Part shown: in pieces, positions 4,605 through 8,262 of the stretch
Position numbering within the stretch: the stretch's first letter is position 1
How the letters are laid out: each line of letters begins with the position of its first letter
Assembly (NCBI GenBank): GCA_020053615.1
Contig: JAGVMW010000058.1
Span: 1-8,262, forward strand
DNA length: 8,262 bases
Source of the DNA: an archaeon
Lineage (GTDB): Archaea > Nanobdellota > Nanobdellia > Woesearchaeales > GW2011-AR9
Direction: 5' to 3'
Notes under the pieces: generated by a model
Databases searched by the model: none
What the model saw: the letters and a program-made list of their open reading frames with translations, nothing else
What the model was told of the DNA's origin: nothing
Made by a program: the position numbers and the translations under genes

Positions 4605-6542
4605 ATGACCGAAAATAACGCTCAAAATAACGAGCAGCCTAATGGAAATGGCACCTCTCCAGAAGCCTATGGAGCAGCCCAGATAACTGTACTTGAGGGG
4701 CTGGAGGCGGTTAGGAGACGTCCTGGAATGTACATTGGAGATACGGTTCTTAGGGGTTTACATCATTTAGTATATGAAATTGTAGATAACTCTATCGATG
4801 AGGCTTTAGCTGGTTTTTGTAATAAAATTATAGTTATAATTCATCCTGACAATTCAGTTTCGGTTTCTGATAATGGCAGAGGTATTCCAGTAGATATGCA
4901 CCCTCAATTAAAGATGCCCGCAGTGCAAGTAGCGCTAACCAAACTTCATGCTGGAGGTAAGTTTGATAAGAACAGTTACAAAGTTTCTGGTGGATTGCAT
5001 GGAGTAGGTTTATCAGTAGTAAACGCTCTATCGATAGAATTGGAAGTCACAGTAAAGCGAGACGGGAAAATTCACGTTCAACACTATTCTAAAGGAAATC
5101 CGATAGATGAATTACAGGTAGCGGGAGTAACCAATGAACGAGGAACAACCGTAAAATTCAAGCCGGATTCGGAAATATTTACTGAAACAGTTTATCATTA
5201 TGAAATCCTTACTAAAAGGCTGAGAGAACTGGCTTTTCTAAATAAAGGCATTGAGATAACACTTATCGATGAACGTGAAGAAAATAAAAAAGATGTATTC
5301 AAGTACGATGGCGGAATAAAAGAATTTGTAGCTTATGTGGATCAGAATAAAGTACCTCTGCATGAAGTTATTTATTTAGAGAAAGAAAAAGATCATGTTA
5401 TCGTAGAAGTAGCATTGCGTTATAATTCCGGCTACCAAGAAAATGTATTTTCATTTGTTAATAATATTAATACTATTGAGGGTGGAACCCATCTTTCCGG
5501 ATTTAAGACTGCGCTTACCCGAGTGATGAATAATTTTGGCAAAGATGCCGGTGCAAAAGAAGATATTAAATTAAGCGGAGACGATGTATTAGAAGGATTG
5601 ACGGCGGTGGTTTCAGTGAAAGTACCTGAGCCTCAGTTTGAAGGGCAGACCAAATCCAAGCTGGGAAACAGCGAAGTTTTTGGAATCGTTACTTCTATTA
5701 CTAACGAACAGTTGGACATTTATTTCGGCGAACATCCGCAGGCAGTAAAAATGATTGTAGGTAAATGTTTAGATGCAGCCAGAGCGAGAGAGGCAGCTCG
5801 AAAAGCTCGGGAATTAACTCGAAGAAAAAGTGCATTGGAAGGAGCAGGATTGCCTGGAAAGTTAGCGGATTGCTCTAACAAAGATCCTAAATTGTGCGAA
5901 ATTTATTTGGTCGAGGGCGACAGCGCTGGGGGGAGCGCAAAGCAAGGTCGCAATCGTGAATTTCAAGCTATATTGCCTTTACGTGGTAAGATAATTAACG
6001 TAGAAAAAGCTAGATTACATAAAATAATGGAAAATCGTGAAATTATTTCTATGATAACGGCTTTTGGTACTGGTGTAGGTGATGAATTCAATATGTCAAA
6101 GTTAAGATACGATAGGGTAATAATCATGACTGATGCTGATACGGATGGATCACATATCATGACTTTACTGCTTACATTCTTCTATCGCTACATGAAGCCA
6201 CTGATTGAGCATGGACATGTGTATGTGGCTATGCCCCCTTTGTATCGTCTGCAGAAAGGAAAGCAAGTAGCGTATGCGTATAATGATGCGGAGAAGGATA
6301 AGAGATTAGCAGAAATGGGCAGCGAAGTAGGAATACAGCGTTACAAGGGGTTGGGAGAGATGAATCCATCGCAATTATGGGAAACAACTATGGACCCAAG
6401 TATGAGATTGCTTAAACGGGTAAATATTGAAGACGCTATTTTAGCTGACCAGATGTTTACGATTTTGATGGGCGATGAAGTTGAGCCGAGAAGAAAGTTC
6501 ATTGAGGAGCATGCTGCGGAAGTGGCTAATTTGGATGTGTAG
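4605..6542 (+). CDS. gyrB: DNA gyrase subunit B (bacterial-type)
   Basis: GyrB is the ATPase and TOPRIM half of the A2B2 enzyme that introduces negative supercoils. At 645 residues it is the short form, lacking the enterobacterial insertion. The GHKL ATPase shows the catalytic Glu58 and Mg-binding Asn62 (YEIVDNSIDEA), Asp89 in SDNGRGIP and the lid GGLHGVG (129-135). The transducer has the gamma-phosphate Lys in QTKSKLG (Lys352). TOPRIM contains EGDSAGGSA (from Glu437), PLRGKIINVEKAR and DADTDGSH (510-517). The end has QRYKGLGEMNP (578-588) and VEPRRKFIEEHA, so the protein is complete. Residues 1-25 are an Asn/Gln/Glu-rich tail. Archaeal gyrases derive from bacteria. gyrA is not adjacent: the next gene is an orphan 11 bp on. 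Confidence 0.97.
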   Translation: MTENNAQNNEQPNGNGTSPEAYGAAQITVLEGLEAVRRRPGMYIGDTVLRGLHHLVYEIVDNSIDEALAGFCNKIIVIIHPDNSVSVSDNGRGIPVDMHPQLKMPAVQVALTKLHAGGKFDKNSYKVSGGLHGVGLSVVNALSIELEVTVKRDGKIHVQHYSKGNPIDELQVAGVTNERGTTVKFKPDSEIFTETVYHYEILTKRLRELAFLNKGIEITLIDEREENKKDVFKYDGGIKEFVAYVDQNKVPLHEVIYLEKEKDHVIVEVALRYNSGYQENVFSFVNNINTIEGGTHLSGFKTALTRVMNNFGKDAGAKEDIKLSGDDVLEGLTAVVSVKVPEPQFEGQTKSKLGNSEVFGIVTSITNEQLDIYFGEHPQAVKMIVGKCLDAARAREAARKARELTRRKSALEGAGLPGKLADCSNKDPKLCEIYLVEGDSAGGSAKQGRNREFQAILPLRGKIINVEKARLHKIMENREIISMITAFGTGVGDEFNMSKLRYDRVIIMTDADTDGSHIMTLLLTFFYRYMKPLIEHGHVYVAMPPLYRLQKGKQVAYAYNDAEKDKRLAEMGSEVGIQRYKGLGEMNPSQLWETTMDPSMRLLKRVNIEDAILADQMFTILMGDEVEPRRKFIEEHAAEVANLDV

Positions 6543-6553
6543 GTTGATTAAAT

Positions 6554-7039
6554 ATGGGCGCTGGAAAAAAAGTTTTACCAAATGGACCATTTATCGAAAC
6601 TAAAGAAATCTGGCTGTCAGACAAAATTAAACCAATCGAAAGAAGAATAGTTCGGGATAACTTAGAATTTATTGCTGTAATCAATGACTTTAGGATTATT
6701 TTACCAACAAATGATTATCTTTGTTATTTAAGTGTACCAGACCTTCAGGACTATCCAAAAAATCATTTTGAAATGGGCTTATGGGGATGGGTAGGATATT
6801 GGGTTAATAAAAATAACCAAATGATTGATAACTGTGCCTTACTCGGACAGCGCTTAGCTCATCTTCACTATTTATATAAACAGAGACCAATTTTTGTGGA
6901 TATCGGAGAATATCAATACACTCAATTATCTAAACAATTAAATATTAAGGTGATTCCAAAAGATTGCCGACCAGAAAGTTTATTTAACTCTATGAAGTCA
7001 AATTTAATTGCTCTTAGTGAAGAATATCTTTGGGTTTGA
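6554..7039 (+). CDS. Hypothetical protein downstream of gyrB
   Basis: I do not recognise this 161-residue protein. It is soluble by eye, aromatic-rich, and has a conspicuous segment GLWGWVGYWVNKNNQ in its centre (about residues 75-89), LLGQRLAHLHYLYKQRPIFVDIG after it, and a last third KQLNIKVIPKDCRPESLF that looks like an alpha/beta strand-turn. The ATG at 6554 lies 11 bp after the gyrB stop, with an SD-like AGGTTGAT (6541-6548) overlapping the end of gyrB, so co-transcription with gyrB is likely. By rough count it is only about 32% G+C, lower than gyrB, so it may be a later arrival. A link to gyrase is not shown. Confidence 0.75.
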   Translation: MGAGKKVLPNGPFIETKEIWLSDKIKPIERRIVRDNLEFIAVINDFRIILPTNDYLCYLSVPDLQDYPKNHFEMGLWGWVGYWVNKNNQMIDNCALLGQRLAHLHYLYKQRPIFVDIGEYQYTQLSKQLNIKVIPKDCRPESLFNSMKSNLIALSEEYLWV

Positions 7040-7045
7040 ATAAAG

Positions 7046-7054
7046 GTTTTAAAT
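7046..7054 (+). promoter_or_regulatory. TATA-like element before the LysM-like gene
   Basis: GTTTTAAAT is centred about 26 nt before the ATG at 7076, but a good SD, GAGGT (7064-7068), also precedes the ATG by seven bases. A leaderless start at the ATG would exclude the SD from the message, so the gene may be read mainly from upstream, or from both. Confidence 0.35.
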
Positions 7055-7075
7055 GTTTCAAATGAGGTAATTAAA

Positions 7076-7384
7076 ATGTCTGATGAAAGAATTGGTTCGA
7101 GAAGCAGTATTATTACGGGGGGAGTAGTCACCGTAGCTTTAGGAGCGGTAACACTAGCCGGAGCTCATTATTTTTTAACTCCAACAGCCATTCCTAAACC
7201 GCAGGAATGCCAGCATATTCGAATGGGAGAAGGAGAAGAGCTGGGAGATGTGGTCAAGAGGATGAGGGTTTATGATTCTGGGATAACTGTTGAGAAATTA
7301 GCGAGGCAGAATAATCTGTTCGCTGAAGGTAAAATCTTGAATGTAGTCGGCGGAGCGGAATTGAAGTATTGTTATAATAAATAA
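7076..7384 (+). CDS. Membrane-anchored LysM-like protein
   Basis: The 102-residue protein has a short charged N-terminus (MSDERIGSRS), one TM segment or signal anchor at about 11-33 (Gly/Ala/Val-rich), a Pro-rich linker with Cys45, and an outer domain of about 50 residues. That domain reads MGEGEELGDVVKRM..SGITVEKLARQNNL..GKILNVVGGAELKY, matching the LysM layout: start strand with G(D/E)-x-L, helix, gvtve-LarqNnl, then l.vG..L. LysM binds N-acetylglucosamine-type glycans, so envelope attachment is inferred. Cys45 and Cys99 could pair. It may be in the gyrB transcription unit, with a 36-bp gap after the preceding gene. LysM assignment is moderate because the domain is short and divergent. Confidence 0.75.
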   Translation: MSDERIGSRSSIITGGVVTVALGAVTLAGAHYFLTPTAIPKPQECQHIRMGEGEELGDVVKRMRVYDSGITVEKLARQNNLFAEGKILNVVGGAELKYCYNK

Positions 7385-7405
7385 TTTTTAGCAATATTCA
7401 CACTA

Positions 7406-7418
7406 CTTTTATAAATAA
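7406..7418 (+). promoter_or_regulatory. Strong TATA box of the PC4-like gene
   Basis: CTTTTATAAATAA, identical over 13 bases to the toxin-antitoxin TATA box (minus strand, 3477-3489). Transcription start is predicted near 7437, leaving a leader of about 27 nt that includes the SD. Confidence 0.65.
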
Positions 7419-7447
7419 TCCCCTGAACCAGCATTAAGATAACGTTT

Positions 7448-7454
7448 AAGGAGG
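7448..7454 (+). promoter_or_regulatory. Strong Shine-Dalgarno site, AAGGAGG
   Basis: AAGGAGG lies nine bases before the ATG at 7464 and is the best SD in the window. With the near-ideal TATA box it suggests high expression of the small downstream protein. Confidence 0.7.
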
Positions 7455-7463
7455 AATATTACT

Positions 7464-7700
7464 ATGGCAGGATTTGATAAAGCATTGGATAAAGAATTAT
7501 ATTCAGAGAAATTAGATTTTGATAGAAGCAGAATTACAGTAGCAGTATTTGCTTACAACAACGGCACTCCGAAGCTGCAAATTAGTCGAGAGAATAAAGA
7601 TGCCAGCGGAGAGTTCTCTTTTGCCAAATTGGGAAGGATGACTAAAGATGAAGTGGAGAAAGTCATGCCCTTAATGGAGAAAGCGAAGAAGTTTTTGTAG
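7464..7700 (+). CDS. Small protein resembling PC4/YdbC single-strand-binding fold
   Basis: A 78-residue soluble, charged protein with no membrane segment. Residues 22-58 look like consecutive short strands (RITVAVFAYNNG, TPKLQISRENKD, GEFSFAKLG), followed by a C-terminal helix (MTKDEVEKVMPLMEKAKKFL). This beta-beta-beta-alpha order, with PKLQISRE in the place of the PC4/YdbC pattern pKyDIRew and TKDEVEKVMPL in that of the closing helix, suggests a PC4-like nucleic-acid-binding protein. In PC4 such domains bind melted DNA as dimers and aid transcription. The similarity is by eye and weak. The strong promoter and SD favour an abundant protein, which would suit a chromatin or RNA-binding role. 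Confidence 0.78.
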   Translation: MAGFDKALDKELYSEKLDFDRSRITVAVFAYNNGTPKLQISRENKDASGEFSFAKLGRMTKDEVEKVMPLMEKAKKFL

Positions 7701-7703
7701 GAA

Positions 7704-7731
7704 TATTTTCTTTACATCTATCTTTATCTTC
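7704..7731 (+). terminator. T-rich terminator region of the PC4-like gene
   Basis: Repeated T-tracts (TATTTTCTTTAC, ATCTTTATCTTCTT) begin directly after the stop codon, as expected for oligo-T termination in Archaea. The rest of the gap to 7789 is A-rich on this strand and therefore T-rich for the convergent minus-strand gene, so it can terminate both. No gene is seen in 7701-7789. Confidence 0.5.
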
Positions 7732-7753
7732 TTAAAATTATATTTATCAAAAG

Positions 7754-7795
7754 ATTATTCAATCAAAAACTAAAATAAAAAATAAAATCTTAACT
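7754..7795 (-). terminator. T-rich terminator region of the holin-like gene
   Basis: The A-rich run on the + strand (AAAAACTAAAATAAAAAATAA) reads as successive T-tracts on the minus strand just past the stop codon of the 7790-8110 gene. Confidence 0.4.
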
Positions 7796-8110
7796 AAACT
7801 TATTGTACAACCATCCTGCTACAAAACCAGCCAGAAGACCGCACAAAGCAGATCCCGCTAATCCAATTATAATTCCACCAAAGCTCAGCGAGAATAATGG
7901 GTGGTACTTCTGCATCATTTCTATCATACCTAAGCCGAATCCCATCTTTCCCAACAGGCTAACTATTAAAGTCCAGCCAGCAAACAGTACTGCTAATGCA
8001 TATGCTAATGCGTAAGAATCTACCTTACATTCAGCGCAACATCCTGGCATCTGCTTCTCCGCTTTAGTTGGAGTTAACGGTTGAAACGGTAATTTCACTT
8101 TCTTTGTCAT
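7790..8110 (-). CDS. Two-TM membrane protein of the family often labelled 'bacteriophage holin'
   Basis: The 106-residue protein has a basic N-terminus, a Cys cluster PGCCAECK (Cys24, Cys25, Cys28), and two membrane segments at about 32-55 and 73-98. The layout ALAYALAVLFAGWTLIVSLLG, a short loop with MMQKYHP, then GGIIIGLAGSALCGLLAGFVAGWLYNKF matches the archaeal/bacterial small membrane family (ending in AWLYN) that databases commonly name holin from weak similarity. There are no phage genes nearby, so lysis is not implied. The Cys cluster is an unusual addition that could bind a metal or lipid. ATG at 8110 has an excellent SD (GAGGTGAT, five bases upstream) and a TATA box at 8147-8156. Confidence 0.82.
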   Translation of the reverse strand: MTKKVKLPFQPLTPTKAEKQMPGCCAECKVDSYALAYALAVLFAGWTLIVSLLGKMGFGLGMIEMMQKYHPLFSLSFGGIIIGLAGSALCGLLAGFVAGWLYNKFS

Positions 8111-8115
8111 AATAT

Positions 8116-8123
8116 ATCACCTC
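8116..8123 (-). promoter_or_regulatory. Shine-Dalgarno site GAGGTGAT of the holin-like gene
   Basis: On the minus strand GAGGTGAT lies five bases before the ATG at 8110 and is a full match to the archaeal anti-SD consensus. Confidence 0.7.
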
Positions 8124-8146
8124 TTTAACACCAGAATTATCTTAAT

Positions 8147-8156
8147 GTATATAAAG
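8147..8156 (-). promoter_or_regulatory. TATA box of the holin-like gene
   Basis: On the minus strand CTTTATATAC is a good archaeal TATA box. Transcription start would be near 8126, with a leader of about 16 nt just long enough to hold the SD. Confidence 0.55.
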
Positions 8157-8198
8157 GTTACTTTTTAACCCAACTTTGACAGATAAATAGAAATAAGC

Positions 8199-8245
8199 GT
8201 TCTTAGTTTGTTTGATTCTACTATGAAACAAACAAAACTAAGAAC
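8199..8245. repeat. Long inverted repeat (16-17 bp arms, 14-nt loop)
   Basis: GTTCTTAGTTTGTTTG (8199-8214) pairs with CAAACAAAACTAAGAAC (8229-8245) with a single bulged A and no mismatch; the loop is 8215-8228. The right arm lies inside the first codons of a possible gene starting at 8223. It could be a leader hairpin controlling that gene or the terminal inverted structure of a mobile element. Confidence 0.7.
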
Positions 8246-8262
8246 ATTAACAATAAAACCCA
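8223..8262 (+). CDS. Possible start of a rightward gene (partial, cut by window end)
   Basis: An ATG at 8223 opens MKQTKLRTLTIKP and stays open to the window end. Thirteen codons are too few to identify a family. The basic start is compatible with many nucleic-acid-binding proteins. Its first codons form the right arm of the hairpin at 8199-8245. A weak TATA-like AGATAAATAG lies at 8181-8190. Divergent from the holin-like gene. Confidence 0.35.
   Translation, partial: MKQTKLRTLTIKP

Noticed and set aside
5963..6160. Minus-strand frame inside gyrB
   Set aside because: Covers the conserved TOPRIM coding region; a shadow frame.
7803..8015. + strand frame of 70 codons near the right end
   Set aside because: Antisense to the two-TM protein, which has a full SD and TATA box.
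1..8262. CRISPR array, complete insertion sequence or tRNA gene
   Set aside because: No regularly spaced repeats of 25-40 bp, no transposase or integrase gene, and no cloverleaf with a T-loop motif was found.

Overview
The window looks archaeal, most probably from a small-genome DPANN-type lineage (Woesearchaeota or Pacearchaeota-like). This rests on a TrmB-type regulator, a stand-alone Kae1, a PIN/ribbon-helix-helix toxin-antitoxin pair, archaeal TATA boxes (CTTTTATAAATAA, GTTTATAAAC) about 27 nt upstream of several start codons (leaderless mRNAs), and GGAGG / GAGGTGAT Shine-Dalgarno sites on other genes. The lineage is inference; only the domain Archaea is well supported.

Layout. Bases 1-~117 are GC-rich and folded and look like the 3' end of a 23S rRNA gene. 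Then come, on the + strand, a TrmB-family regulator (142-864), an AT-rich orphan whose N-terminus resembles the ADP-ribosyltransferase fold (905-1660), and kae1 for the KEOPS tRNA t6A complex (1781-2740). Pointing back at kae1 is a VapBC-like operon (antitoxin 3184-3423, toxin 2760-3182, minus strand). Just upstream of it lies a second, orphan copy of the last ~58 bp of kae1 (3523-3580), exactly 840 bp from the first. Next, still on the minus strand, are two genes for single-pass surface proteins (3588-3896 and 3905-4456), the longer with a dockerin/EF-hand-like calcium motif. A divergent promoter region separates them from gyrB (4605-6542), which is followed 11 nt later by an unrecognised gene (6554-7039), a membrane-anchored LysM-like protein (7076-7384), and a small basic/acidic protein resembling PC4 (7464-7700) with the strongest promoter and SD of the window. 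A two-TM holin-like membrane protein (7790-8110, minus) and the first codons of a rightward gene inside a large hairpin (8199-8262) close the window.

How it fits together. The housekeeping backbone is rRNA, kae1 and gyrB. Accessory material sits in the gaps. The clearest case is the toxin-antitoxin cassette, which appears to have been inserted at the kae1 3' end, leaving kae1 with a replacement tail and stranding what may be the original tail downstream. The antitoxin promoter carries four 9-bp-spaced TTAGTG-like repeats, a convincing autoregulatory operator. The two AT-rich orphans (905-1660 and 6554-7039) may also be acquisitions.
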